Source: Actinomycetota bacterium (GTDB taxonomy: Bacteria; Actinomycetota; Actinomycetes; Nanopelagicales; Nanopelagicaceae). From it: a stretch of DNA of 28,606 bases. Below are positions 8,637-16,552 of this stretch, one piece after another (position 1 is the first letter of the stretch; each line of letters opens with the position of its first letter). The translations under genes and the position numbers were made by a program. Where the stretch lies: assembly GCA_009698295.1 (NCBI GenBank), contig WLQO01000003.1, positions 1 through 28,606 of the forward strand, in the 5' to 3' direction. The notes under the pieces are model-generated. The model saw nothing but the letters and a program-made list of their open reading frames with translations. It was not told the origin of the DNA and did not search any database.

Positions 8637-9785
8637 TTAACCGATCTTTGCTACCTGAGCTTGTGACTTCTTAAGCAAGTCACCGTCGATAACGCTAAAG
8701 CCAAGTGCTGCACCTTTATCAAGTGAGCAAGCTGGACTCAAGACAAAGTTGGCAAATGACTTAACAGCAGCGGCCTTTGCCTTATCTGGGTACTTAGTAT
8801 CGGCAAGAAGGTAGGAAACGATACCTAGTGGGTATGCGCCCTTCTCGGTAGTTGCATAGTCATAAGTAAGCCAACCATTTGCATCCTGTGATGCTGAGGC
8901 AAGGAAGGCACCTACGCCAGCAGATGCCGGTTCAACTGAGTTTCCTGCAGGATTAATGACGCTAGCTATCTTCAACTTATTGGCAGTTGCATAGTTAACT
9001 TCAGCATATGTAATTGAGTATGGAGTCTTGCCAGCAAGTTGTGCAACACCAGTTGATGATGCAGCGCCAACAACACGTCCTAAGTTCGCAGTGTCATTGA
9101 TATTTCCAGGGAAAGAATCCTTGAACACTTTGTTCTTTGATTTTGTCCAAACTGATGGCGCAGACTTATTTAGGTAATTTGTGAAGTTTTCAGATGTACC
9201 TGAAGAGTCTGAGCGGTAAATAACCTTGATTGGCTTATTTGGAAGGCTGTATGAAGTAGTTGTCGGAACTGAACGAGCGATTATTGGATCGCCATTTTTA
9301 TCCTTGACTATAACTCCGCCTTTGGTCTTGTAAGTAATTTTGTTATATGGGCGGTTGTTATCAGCAACAATGGCTGGATCATCCCAACGAGTAATTGTTC
9401 CAGCAAAAATACCCGCAATTGTCTTTGCAGAAAGTGAAAGAGTTTTACGTGATGGCAAGTTGTGAAGAACTGCAATTGGCGCTGCAACCAGTGGCACGTG
9501 AATCAGCGTTGAGCGCTTTGTTGTGGCTGTGTATGCGCCATCACTCATCCAAAAATCACCAAGTGACTTGTCAGAGTTAGCCTGACCTGTTCCTGAGCTA
9601 GATGATGCATAAACATATGTGTGGCCTGAACCAGATGATGCAAATGGCGCTTTGCAAGCTTCGATAAGAAGCGCTGGGAATGATGCGCCAGAACCCTGAA
9701 GATCAACTGCGTGAGCTGGTGTCGAGGCGACCAACCCGAAAACAAGTGCTACTGCTGCAGATTTTGCGAGCATTGAAACTTTCAT
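8637..9785 (-). CDS. pstS: Phosphate ABC transporter substrate-binding protein
   Basis: Extracytoplasmic phosphate receptor that feeds PstCAB; 382 aa. An N-terminal signal peptide is clear: KVSMLAK, a hydrophobic core, and cleavage predicted after AHA at about residue 26. The mature start VDLQGSGASFPALL, the SSSGTGQ loop, IAGIFAGTITRWDDP and YRSDSSGTSENFTNYL are classic PstS phosphate-binding segments. There is no lipobox cysteine, unusual for a monoderm PstS, which is normally a lipoprotein. ATG 9785 is preceded by AAGGGG about 7 nt upstream and by its own promoter, so it can be made in excess of the transporter genes it follows. A strong terminator lies just downstream. Confidence 0.96.
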   Translation of the reverse strand: MKVSMLAKSAAVALVFGLVASTPAHAVDLQGSGASFPALLIEACKAPFASSGSGHTYVYASSSSGTGQANSDKSLGDFWMSDGAYTATTKRSTLIHVPLVAAPIAVLHNLPSRKTLSLSAKTIAGIFAGTITRWDDPAIVADNNRPYNKITYKTKGGVIVKDKNGDPIIARSVPTTTSYSLPNKPIKVIYRSDSSGTSENFTNYLNKSAPSVWTKSKNKVFKDSFPGNINDTANLGRVVGAASSTGVAQLAGKTPYSITYAEVNYATANKLKIASVINPAGNSVEPASAGVGAFLASASQDANGWLTYDYATTEKGAYPLGIVSYLLADTKYPDKAKAAAVKSFANFVLSPACSLDKGAALGFSVIDGDLLKKSQAQVAKIG

Positions 9786-9824
9786 TAATTTCCCCTTGTT
9801 AGATATAGGTGTCGTACAAGGGCA

Positions 9825-9853
9825 AAGATAGGAAGCGAGGGTTAATTAACCAA
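9825..9853 (-). promoter_or_regulatory. pstS promoter (-35 TTGGTT, -10 TATCTT, 17-bp spacer)
   Basis: On the minus strand TTGGTT (9853-9848) and TATCTT (9830-9825) are separated by exactly 17 bp. The -35 overlaps a perfect 12-bp palindrome GGTTAATTAACC (9840-9851). The mRNA would have a leader of roughly 35 nt containing a Shine-Dalgarno sequence, unlike the leaderless genes around it. Confidence 0.5.
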
Positions 9854-9861
9854 CCATGGAT

Positions 9862-9890
9862 GGCAAACGTTTATCAACATTTAGATGAAC
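9862..9890 (-). promoter_or_regulatory. Possible Pho/RegX3 box upstream of pstS
   Basis: On the minus strand three GTT-led half-sites (GTTCATC, GTTGATA, GTTTGCC) recur at 12- and 10-bp steps, close to the 11-bp helical repeat of PhoB/PhoP/RegX3 boxes. They lie just upstream of the -35. The repeat is imperfect, so this is weaker than the box between phoU and senX3. Confidence 0.4.
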
Positions 9891-9902
9891 AGCAGGTAAC
9901 GC

Positions 9903-10796
9903 TTATCCGAAACGACCAGTGACGTAATTTTCAGTCCGTTGATCCTTAGGCTGAGAAAAAATCTCGCTGGTGCGCGCTACTTCGATCATGTGACCGGGTC
10001 CGCCCTCAGATAAGAAGAAAGCGGTGTAATCCGATACACGGGCCGCTTGCTGCATATTGTGAGTCACAATAACGATCGTCATCGTGTCTGATAATTCACG
10101 AATTGTGTCTTCGATTCTTAAGGTCGATCCCGGGTCGAGCGCCGAGCATGGTTCGTCCATCAATAAAACTTGCGGACGCACGGCAAGCGCGCGAGCAATA
10201 CACAGTCTTTGCTGTTGACCACCTGATAGCGCTCCGCCGTGGGTATCAAGACGATCCTTTACCTCTGTCCAAAGTCCAGCACGTATTAGACACTCCTCAA
10301 GGAGATCATCTTTATTGTCTACTTTAAGTTGGGCTAACTTCAATCCAGAGAGAACATTTTCACCAATTGTCATAGATGGAAATGGATTTGGCTTCTGAAA
10401 AACCATTCCGATTTGCAAGCGAATCTTGGTGACATCAACGCCAGGAGCGTAAACATCTTTACCGTCTAGCAAAACTTCTCCTGCCATCGCAGCGCCCGGG
10501 ATAAATTCGTGCATCCGGTTTATCGTGCGAATAAATGTAGATTTTCCGCAACCAGAAGGGCCAATCAAAGCTGTTACCGATCCGGCTGTGAAATCAAGGT
10601 TGATATCTGAAAGGACATGGTTCTTACCGAACCAGGCATGTATGCCACGCGTTTCGAGTCCAGTGCCTTGTGCGCGTTGGCTTTCGGTGCGCTGCGGATT
10701 AGCGCTTGCGACACTTGATAATGAACTGGGTTGGACCGAGGTTGTCATTGTTTTACCGCTTTCCTGATTAGCATTTTCATTGGCATTTAAGTTCAT
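9903..10796 (-). CDS. pstB: Phosphate ABC transporter ATP-binding protein
   Basis: ATPase of the high-affinity phosphate importer, cytoplasmic face. Motifs: Walker A GPSGCGKST (about 79-87), Q-loop VFQKPNPFP, signature LSGGQQQRLCIARAL (about 188-202), Walker B VLLMDEPCSALDP, and the switch VIVTHNMQQA. From ATG 10796, which overlaps the pstA stop as ATGA, it has a polar low-complexity extension of about 45 residues rich in Asn, Ser and Gln before the conserved core; most PstB proteins are about 255 aa. ATG 10748, with a purine-rich stretch upstream, is an alternative start and would shorten the tail. The gene sits in the order pstC-pstA-pstB, followed by pstS. Confidence 0.95.
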   Translation of the reverse strand: MNLNANENANQESGKTMTTSVQPSSLSSVASANPQRTESQRAQGTGLETRGIHAWFGKNHVLSDINLDFTAGSVTALIGPSGCGKSTFIRTINRMHEFIPGAAMAGEVLLDGKDVYAPGVDVTKIRLQIGMVFQKPNPFPSMTIGENVLSGLKLAQLKVDNKDDLLEECLIRAGLWTEVKDRLDTHGGALSGGQQQRLCIARALAVRPQVLLMDEPCSALDPGSTLRIEDTIRELSDTMTIVIVTHNMQQAARVSDYTAFFLSEGGPGHMIEVARTSEIFSQPKDQRTENYVTGRFG

Positions 10797-11842
10797 CGTC
10801 GTGCAACGTTTCTTGAAGACAGTGTGCGAGCAAGAGTAAATAGGATCAGGATTATCAGAACTAGAACTAATAATCCAGCCCATGCCCTGGTGATTGCCTC
10901 TGGAGAGCCCGCATTAAAAGATTTCCAAATGTAATAAGGCAAGGATCCCAATGGCCCGCTAAAAGCATTTGGGTTAACTTTGTCGCCACCACCGGTTAAG
11001 AGCAATATTGGTGCAGTCTCACCAGCGATACGTGCGACACCAAGAATCATTGCAGTAATTAACCCGCTACGTGCCGCGGGAAGAACAATCATTGCAACCG
11101 TGCGCCATTGCGTTCCACCAAGTGCGGTACCGGCTTCGCGCAAATCATTCGGTATCAACAATAAAACTTCTTCAGACGTGCGCGCAACAGTTGGGATCAT
11201 CAAAATAGTTAACGCAAGTGCGCCCATAAGCCCTGAGTAATTTTTAGCTATTGGATACAAGACTGCCGAAAGGATAAAGAGTCCGGCCACGATTGATGGC
11301 ACTCCACTCATTGCTTGAACCAAAAAGCGAATTGGACCAGAAAATTTTCCGCGTATCTCTGTTAAATACAGGGCAGTTAAAATTCCTAAGGGAACGCTCA
11401 TTATCAGCGCAAGAAGTACCAAAGTTAACGTTCCGGTGATCGCGTGAAGTAAGCCACCGTTTTCAATTGGATCAGTCGGGGTTGCCATCGACATATCATG
11501 GGTGAAGAGACCTAAATGAATGCCGGGAAGTCCGTTTTTCAAAACCGTTCCTAAAATACTAACAATTGGAATGACTGTCATGACCGCGCCCAGCGCTACA
11601 AAAGATTTTATAAATGCATCTTTAGCAGCAGGAATTCCAAGTGATACAAGAGCAAAAAGGGAGGTAATAAAGGCGTATGCAACGAAGAAGGTGAAGGCGT
11701 ATCCCAATTTACCTTTCATCGGAGTTATGGCGACTACGACGTATGCGGACAAGATTGCTACTAGAAAAAAGGATAAGTTCCTTAGATAATCGATTGGTTT
11801 CTTCGCCCAAGGTTTTGTTGGCACCGCAGTGGAATGAGTCAT
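10793..11842 (-). CDS. pstA: Phosphate ABC transporter permease
   Basis: Membrane subunit forming the phosphate channel with PstC; 349 aa. Two extra N-terminal hydrophobic segments (about 20-70) precede the standard permease core, which begins near residue 75. The EAA coupling loop is visible as EAGTALGGTQWRTVAMIVLP (about 237-256), followed by GVARIAGETAPILLL, a PstA hallmark. The start ATG overlaps the pstC stop as TAATG, and the stop overlaps pstB, so translation is coupled through the operon. Confidence 0.95.
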   Translation of the reverse strand: MTHSTAVPTKPWAKKPIDYLRNLSFFLVAILSAYVVVAITPMKGKLGYAFTFFVAYAFITSLFALVSLGIPAAKDAFIKSFVALGAVMTVIPIVSILGTVLKNGLPGIHLGLFTHDMSMATPTDPIENGGLLHAITGTLTLVLLALIMSVPLGILTALYLTEIRGKFSGPIRFLVQAMSGVPSIVAGLFILSAVLYPIAKNYSGLMGALALTILMIPTVARTSEEVLLLIPNDLREAGTALGGTQWRTVAMIVLPAARSGLITAMILGVARIAGETAPILLLTGGGDKVNPNAFSGPLGSLPYYIWKSFNAGSPEAITRAWAGLLVLVLIILILFTLARTLSSRNVARR

Positions 11843-12825
11843 TATTTCCCTGACTTCCCCGTGCGCTTAACAATAAAATTAGCAGCAGCATTAACGATCA
11901 ATGTCAGAAGGAAGAGAACTAGACCTGCCGCCATTAAAGCTTTTATTTCATATGGGCTAGCATCGCCGAATTTCAAAATAATAAGCGAAGCTACGTTGCC
12001 ACCTGCACCAAGTAAAATATGCCAGTTGATTTGGAAGACAACATTGAGCACTGTATAAACGGCAACTGTTTCACCCATTGCACGTCCAAGGCCTAACATC
12101 GCGCCGCCGATTACTCCACTTCGACCATATGGAATTACTACTGCTTTAATCATCGCCCAACGGGTTGCACCTAAAGCAAATGCAGCCTGGATGCGATCTA
12201 AGGGTGCTTGTGCAAAAACTTCACGTGATACAGATGTAATGATGGGAATAATCATGATTGCCAGAACTACGCCGGCAACAAATGGTGATCTGGTGAAAAA
12301 ATAAGGATTTACTTCAAATACTGGAATCCAACCTAAATACCTATTTATAAGTTTTGCCCAATACTCAACGCTCGGCATCAAGACCAAAAATCCCCAGATA
12401 CCGAAGAGAATCGACGGAAACGCCGCCATCATGTCGATTATCGAAATCAGGATTTTCTTCATCCAATTTGGAGCATAAAAATTAAGAAATAGCGCTGAAA
12501 AAACAGATACAGGGACTGCGATAACAACGGCTACTAGTGAGCAAAGCATTGTTCCGACAAGCATGGCGGCGAGCCCAAAATGGCTATCAATTACATTTCC
12601 TGCATCATCGGTTGAAATAGACCAATCTGCAGATGTAATAAATTTCAATCCTTCAGATTTTAATACTTCATACCCGCTATAGGCCAAGAAAAATGCGATT
12701 AGGCCCAGAATTACAAGTGAAGAAAGCCCACCAGCAGTAACTATCCTGCGAAAGACTTTATCCGAACGACGTGGTTCGGTAGTTATCTCACGTGGTGCAG
12801 GAATTGAAACTGTTGGCGTTGACAT
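11842..12825 (-). CDS. pstC: Phosphate ABC transporter permease
   Basis: Second membrane subunit of the Pst importer, 327 aa with about six transmembrane segments. A cytoplasmic N-tail of about 30 residues precedes the first helix (SSLVILGLIAFFLAYSG). The PstC-type FPSILFGIWGF segment and the EAA loop IQAAFALGATRWAMIKAVVIP (about 220-240), followed by GLGRAMGETVAV, identify it. It starts at ATG 12825, three bases after the phoU stop, so it is probably co-transcribed with phoU. Confidence 0.95.
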   Translation of the reverse strand: MSTPTVSIPAPREITTEPRRSDKVFRRIVTAGGLSSLVILGLIAFFLAYSGYEVLKSEGLKFITSADWSISTDDAGNVIDSHFGLAAMLVGTMLCSLVAVVIAVPVSVFSALFLNFYAPNWMKKILISIIDMMAAFPSILFGIWGFLVLMPSVEYWAKLINRYLGWIPVFEVNPYFFTRSPFVAGVVLAIMIIPIITSVSREVFAQAPLDRIQAAFALGATRWAMIKAVVIPYGRSGVIGGAMLGLGRAMGETVAVYTVLNVVFQINWHILLGAGGNVASLIILKFGDASPYEIKALMAAGLVLFLLTLIVNAAANFIVKRTGKSGK

Positions 12826-12828
12826 TAT

Positions 12829-13479
12829 TTAGGCGAAAGTTCCAGTAACCAAGAAATAAACGCGGCGCGAGACAGATACCGCGTGGTCTGCGAATCGTTC
12901 GTAATAACGTCCAAGGAGAGTCAGATCAATCGCTGATTCGACTCCATGCTTCCAAGACGGATCTACTAAAGTTCCGATTAATTGACGATGCAATTTATCC
13001 ATTTCATCATCATCGCGTTCAACTTCTAGTGACATCACTGTGTCGCGAGTTGCAATTACAACACCTGTCTTGGTTGCAATTTTCTCTGCAGCGGTACCCA
13101 TCGCTTGAAACATGGGATGGAGTTCTGCCGGAACTGCTCCTCCTGGATGGCGAAGGCGTGCAATCTTGGCAACGTGATGGGACATATCTCCCATTCGCTC
13201 CAAATCAGCCGACATACGTAACGCGGTTACGAGCGCGCGCAGATCTGATGCAACCGGTTGTTGCCTTGCAATGATGTCGATGATGCGAGCATCTAATTCA
13301 TGTTGGAAGGTGTCGATGTGATCATCGGTTGCGATTACTTCTTCTGCCAGCTTTAAATCTGCAGAAAGTATTGCGGTAGTCGCCTTAGAAATAGAAGCGG
13401 AGACCATCTGGGTTAGATCAACAAGCGATTGTGAAACACCGTCTAGCTCATCTTGGAATACGGATCGGATAAGTGCCAT
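12829..13479 (-). CDS. phoU: Phosphate-signalling protein PhoU
   Basis: Cytoplasmic two-bundle helical protein, 216 aa, which in other bacteria links Pst transporter state to the sensor kinase and restrains phosphate uptake. Both PhoU metal-binding motifs (ExxxD type) are seen: LERMGDMSHH in the first repeat and YERFADHAVS in the second. The reading frame is open further upstream, but those residues are unlike the family and would run into the divergent kinase gene. ATG 13479 begins the conserved MALIRSVFQDEL and has TACGGT 6 nt upstream, so I take it as the start. First gene of phoU-pstC-pstA-pstB. Confidence 0.94.
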   Translation of the reverse strand: MALIRSVFQDELDGVSQSLVDLTQMVSASISKATTAILSADLKLAEEVIATDDHIDTFQHELDARIIDIIARQQPVASDLRALVTALRMSADLERMGDMSHHVAKIARLRHPGGAVPAELHPMFQAMGTAAEKIATKTGVVIATRDTVMSLEVERDDDEMDKLHRQLIGTLVDPSWKHGVESAIDLTLLGRYYERFADHAVSVSRRVYFLVTGTFA

Positions 13480-13485
13480 GGATGC

Positions 13486-13491
13486 ACCGTA
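13486..13491 (-). promoter_or_regulatory. -10 element of phoU-pstCAB operon (leaderless type)
   Basis: TACGGT on the minus strand, 6 nt before ATG 13479. The 11-bp repeat box lies about 40-61 bp upstream of this start, a suitable place for an activator. Confidence 0.5.
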
Positions 13492-13518
13492 TTTGGGGCG
13501 TATGAATAGATCCCGTCT

Positions 13519-13540
13519 GGAAAGTGAACGGAAGGTAAAC
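13519..13540. promoter_or_regulatory. Pho/RegX3 box: two tandem 11-bp repeats between phoU and senX3
   Basis: GGAAAGTGAAC (13519-13529) and GGAAGGTAAAC (13530-13540) abut exactly and match at 9 of 11 bases. On the other strand they read GTTTACCTTCC GTTCACTTTCC, resembling the GTTCA-led 11-bp direct repeats bound by actinobacterial PhoP/RegX3. The box sits at about -40 to -61 for phoU and about -30 to -51 for senX3, so one site could control both transcripts and give autoregulation. Binding is inferred. Confidence 0.68.
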
Positions 13541-13556
13541 AGAGATTTCGAGGCGC

Positions 13557-13562
13557 TAGAGT
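13557..13562 (+). promoter_or_regulatory. -10 element of senX3-regX3 (leaderless type)
   Basis: TAGAGT followed by 7 nt (TGGAGCC) and ATG 13570. Confidence 0.45.
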
Positions 13563-13569
13563 TGGAGCC

Positions 13570-14640
13570 ATGAGGCTGCGCCGCAACTCTGAAAATGAGG
13601 AGCAAGACCGCGCCCTGCCACACCTATTAATCAGCGCCCTATCCCAGCTAGATGGGGCCTCAATGATCCTGGCGCCCGGAGATATACCTATCTATCAGAA
13701 CGAGGCGATCGATCAGCTTGGAATATTGAAAGATAACCGAATTGAAAGCCAGGAACTTTTAGCCTTGATCCGGGTTGTCCGCCGCACCGAGAGTAAACAA
13801 GAAGGCGCAATTGAATTTGCGAGGGGGCCAATTGGTGAAGGCAAGCATGAGCTCACGGTAAATGTCATCCCGCTTTCTCAAGATAATTTAGTGCTTGTTC
13901 TCTTGAGTGATGAGAGTGAAGCCCAAAGAGTGCATGAAGTTCGCCGAGATTTTGTCGCCAATATTTCGCATGAATTAAAGACGCCGATTGGAGCACTCTC
14001 ACTTTTAAGCGAAGCGGTGCTTGGCGCCAAAGACGATCCAGAATCTGTTAAGAAATTCGCAACACGTATGCAATCTGAAGCCAAACGTTTAACTGATTTG
14101 GTTCAAGAGATCATCCAACTCTCTCGCGTTCAAGATAGTGATCCACTGAAGATCGCGCAAGAATTCGGTGTCAATGATTTGATCAAGGAAGCCATAGACC
14201 AATGCAGGACAACTGCTGATGCCCGAAAAATCTCAGTTAATTTCGCTGAATCCATAGATTGTGAAGTTAAAGGAGATCGCGAGCAATTGATCATGGCTAT
14301 CCATAATTTAGTAGAGAATGCCATCAATTACTCACCCGAAGGCACGACGGTTTCTATTACTTCAAAAGTAGAAAACTCGATCGTTAATATCATGATTACA
14401 GATCAAGGTATCGGAATACCAGAATCTGACATAGAAAGAATTTTCGAACGTTTTTACCGAGTAGACCCAGCTAGATCAAGACAGACAGGCGGAACTGGAC
14501 TTGGGCTTTCTATAGTAAAACATGTGATTAATAAGCACGGTGGGGAAATTACTGTGTGGAGCTCGGAGAATGTAGGCAGTACATTCTCCATTAGGTTGCC
14601 TATCTTGACTAATGAATTAGAGAATGGTGAAGTCACTTGA
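13570..14640 (+). CDS. senX3: SenX3/PhoR-like sensor histidine kinase lacking membrane segments
   Basis: Phosphate-regulon sensor kinase, 356 aa. Residues about 15-115 look like a small PAS-like domain. The dimerisation domain has FVANISHELKTPIGAL with the phosphorylated His at 134. The ATPase follows with the N box HNLVENAINYSPEG (about 245-258), G1 DQGIGI (278-283), F box IFERFYR and G2 GTGLGLSIVKH (309-319). Mycobacterial SenX3 has two N-terminal membrane helices; here the protein begins with a charged RLRRNSENEEQD and shows no hydrophobic segment, and an in-frame stop at 13525-13527 rules out a longer form. It should therefore be cytosolic and report Pst state through PhoU (inference). 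Its stop overlaps the regX3 start. Confidence 0.92.
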   Translation: MRLRRNSENEEQDRALPHLLISALSQLDGASMILAPGDIPIYQNEAIDQLGILKDNRIESQELLALIRVVRRTESKQEGAIEFARGPIGEGKHELTVNVIPLSQDNLVLVLLSDESEAQRVHEVRRDFVANISHELKTPIGALSLLSEAVLGAKDDPESVKKFATRMQSEAKRLTDLVQEIIQLSRVQDSDPLKIAQEFGVNDLIKEAIDQCRTTADARKISVNFAESIDCEVKGDREQLIMAIHNLVENAINYSPEGTTVSITSKVENSIVNIMITDQGIGIPESDIERIFERFYRVDPARSRQTGGTGLGLSIVKHVINKHGGEITVWSSENVGSTFSIRLPILTNELENGEVT

Positions 14641-15323
14641 CACATATTTTGATTGTTGAAGACGAAGTTTCTTTCTCTGAAGCGCTTGCATTCTTGTTAG
14701 GAAAAGAAGGCTTCAAAGTAACAGTTGCTGAAAATGGCCGAGAAGCAATAGAAAAATTTGATGCCTACGGGGCTGATTTGATCCTGCTTGATTTGATGAT
14801 CCCTGAAGTCTCAGGCACTGAGGTTTGCAGAATAATCCGCACTAAATCTCAAGTACCGATAATTATGTTGACAGCAAAAGATGCTGAAATCGATAAAGTC
14901 GTTGGTTTAGAACTTGGTGCAGACGATTATGTGATTAAGCCATACTCTTCTCGCGAATTACTTGCCCGCATTAAGGCGGTCCTGCGCAGAAATTCAAACA
15001 TCAGCGAGGAATCCCCTGAATCAGCAGTTTTAAACTCTGGCCCTATCCGTATGGATATAGATAAGCATCAGGTTTCTATAAATGGAAATGCAATCTCGCT
15101 TCCACTTAAAGAATTTGAACTATTGGAATTCCTACTTCGGAATTCTGGAAGAGTGCTAACCCGTAATCAACTGATAGATCGAGTTTGGGGAAATGATTAC
15201 TTTGGCGACACCAAGACGCTAGATGTCCATATCAAACGTCTGCGTGCCAAGATTGAATCAGATCCAGCGAATCCAACGATTATTCACACAATTCGCGGAC
15301 TCGGCTACAAACTCGAAATTTAA
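14637..15323 (+). CDS. regX3: RegX3/PhoB-type response regulator
   Basis: OmpR-family regulator, 228 aa, partner of the upstream kinase. The receiver domain shows VEDE (7-10), the phospho-acceptor Asp52 in LLDLMIPE, Thr79 in MLTAKD and Lys101 in VIKPYSSRELLARIKAVLRR. The winged helix (about 130-226) contains LPLKEFELLEFLLRNSGRVL, LIDRVWG and VDVHIKRLR-like DVHIKRLRAKIE, ending IRGLGYKLE. It is expected to bind the 11-bp repeats upstream of phoU/senX3 and pstS. The start is TTG 14637, overlapping the kinase stop (TTGA), implying coupled translation. Confidence 0.94.
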   Translation: MTHILIVEDEVSFSEALAFLLGKEGFKVTVAENGREAIEKFDAYGADLILLDLMIPEVSGTEVCRIIRTKSQVPIIMLTAKDAEIDKVVGLELGADDYVIKPYSSRELLARIKAVLRRNSNISEESPESAVLNSGPIRMDIDKHQVSINGNAISLPLKEFELLEFLLRNSGRVLTRNQLIDRVWGNDYFGDTKTLDVHIKRLRAKIESDPANPTIIHTIRGLGYKLEI

Positions 15324-16552
15324 CGCCCTAGCAAGTTGTCAGTAAATGAATTACCAAACTTATTTGTCGGATCCAACTGAGTTAATAACTTAGTAAAATC
15401 ACTTACCTTAGGCATGACAGATTTGAAGTGCTCCGGGCTTGCCGAAAATACCTTTCCTAAATGCGGGCGGTATTTAAAGGGCGCAAGTACTGCTTCCACA
15501 ACTTTAACCATTTCGTAGACAGCATCGACTTTCTTCCATGTGAAGTGAATTCCGATTGAATCGCGTTGATAATGCGGGCTCATCCATAAGTTATCTGCAG
15601 CGATTGCGCGAATTTCAGTAACCCATAAAATTTCATTTATTTGTGGAGCAATTTTCTCAAGCGCTGCAATCGCAGCCGGGGCATCCTTGCGATCGACAAA
15701 GAATTCACTTTGAATCTCATCGCCAGCACTTGGTGTGAACTCCATCTTAAAATGTGGCAATCGCAAATGCCAAGGTCCACTTAACGCCATTTGTTCGGTA
15801 CATGGCTCAGGATTCAATCCTGGAAGCGGGTGGCGATTAGATGTAGCTGGATATGCTTCAAATAAACCTGATGGCGCTTTATTGCCGCTTCTAAACTTCG
15901 CCCAGACTTCTCCCCCACCAGCTGCTGCCCATGTAGTGAAGTAACTAACGCTGTAAGCCAAAGACATTATCTCGTCAATGTTGGCTGCATAAGTTTCGCG
16001 CGACATGCCACGATAAACAGTCTGCTCAATATTAAATGTTGGCTCAATCGCTAAATCAACAGTCGTAACAATTCCAACCAAACCTAAACCGACTACATAA
16101 CCCGAAAAATCTGGATCTTCTGAAGTAATCTCCTTAACATTTCCATCCGGCAGAACTACCTGTAATCCTCGGACCGCGGTAGCTAAATTCCCATTTCCAA
16201 CGCCAGATCCATGCGTCGCCGTTGCAATTGCTCCTGCCACAGAAATATGTGGCAGAGAAGCCATGTTATGTATCGCCCAGCCGCGTTCATGCAGCGCAAT
16301 CGCGAGAGTTCCATATTTCATTCCTGCTGGCACGCTAACGATCGCACGATCTTTATCGATGACAATATCTTGCGGCATATTTTCCAAAGTGACTGAAACC
16401 GAATTTGTGTCGGCGATTGCATTAAAGCAATGGGCGCTGCCGCGTGCTCTGATCTTCGATTCCTTCGCAACTAAACTTGCCAATTCTTCGACAGTTGCTG
16501 GCGAATAAGTATGTGAATCCTGAAAAGTTACAATTCCCGCCCAATTCTTCAT
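15320..16552 (-). CDS. FAD-dependent alditol (xylitol/sorbitol) oxidase-like protein
   Basis: Cytosolic-type flavoprotein of the VAO family, 410 aa, close in length and motif order to Streptomyces AldO (about 418 aa), which oxidises alditols at C1 with release of H2O2. It begins MKNWAGIVTF, like AldO; the FAD is expected on His41 in GSAHCFN, and NMASLPHISVAGAIATATHGSG is the FAD pyrophosphate motif. CTEQ, HFKMEFTPSAG and EIQSEFFV in the substrate domain also match. ATG 16552 begins the conserved region and overlaps the uppP stop (TAATG); the longer open frame is inside uppP and not used. The actual sugar alcohol is unknown. It ends in a 4-bp overlap with regX3. Confidence 0.87.
   Translation of the reverse strand: MKNWAGIVTFQDSHTYSPATVEELASLVAKESKIRARGSAHCFNAIADTNSVSVTLENMPQDIVIDKDRAIVSVPAGMKYGTLAIALHERGWAIHNMASLPHISVAGAIATATHGSGVGNGNLATAVRGLQVVLPDGNVKEITSEDPDFSGYVVGLGLVGIVTTVDLAIEPTFNIEQTVYRGMSRETYAANIDEIMSLAYSVSYFTTWAAAGGGEVWAKFRSGNKAPSGLFEAYPATSNRHPLPGLNPEPCTEQMALSGPWHLRLPHFKMEFTPSAGDEIQSEFFVDRKDAPAAIAALEKIAPQINEILWVTEIRAIAADNLWMSPHYQRDSIGIHFTWKKVDAVYEMVKVVEAVLAPFKYRPHLGKVFSASPEHFKSVMPKVSDFTKLLTQLDPTNKFGNSFTDNLLGR

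Noticed and set aside
9840..9851. Perfect palindrome GGTTAATTAACC upstream of pstS as a separate repressor operator.
   Set aside because: AT-rich palindromes of this length arise easily and it overlaps the proposed -35; there is no second site or matching regulator, so it is only noted within the promoter entry.
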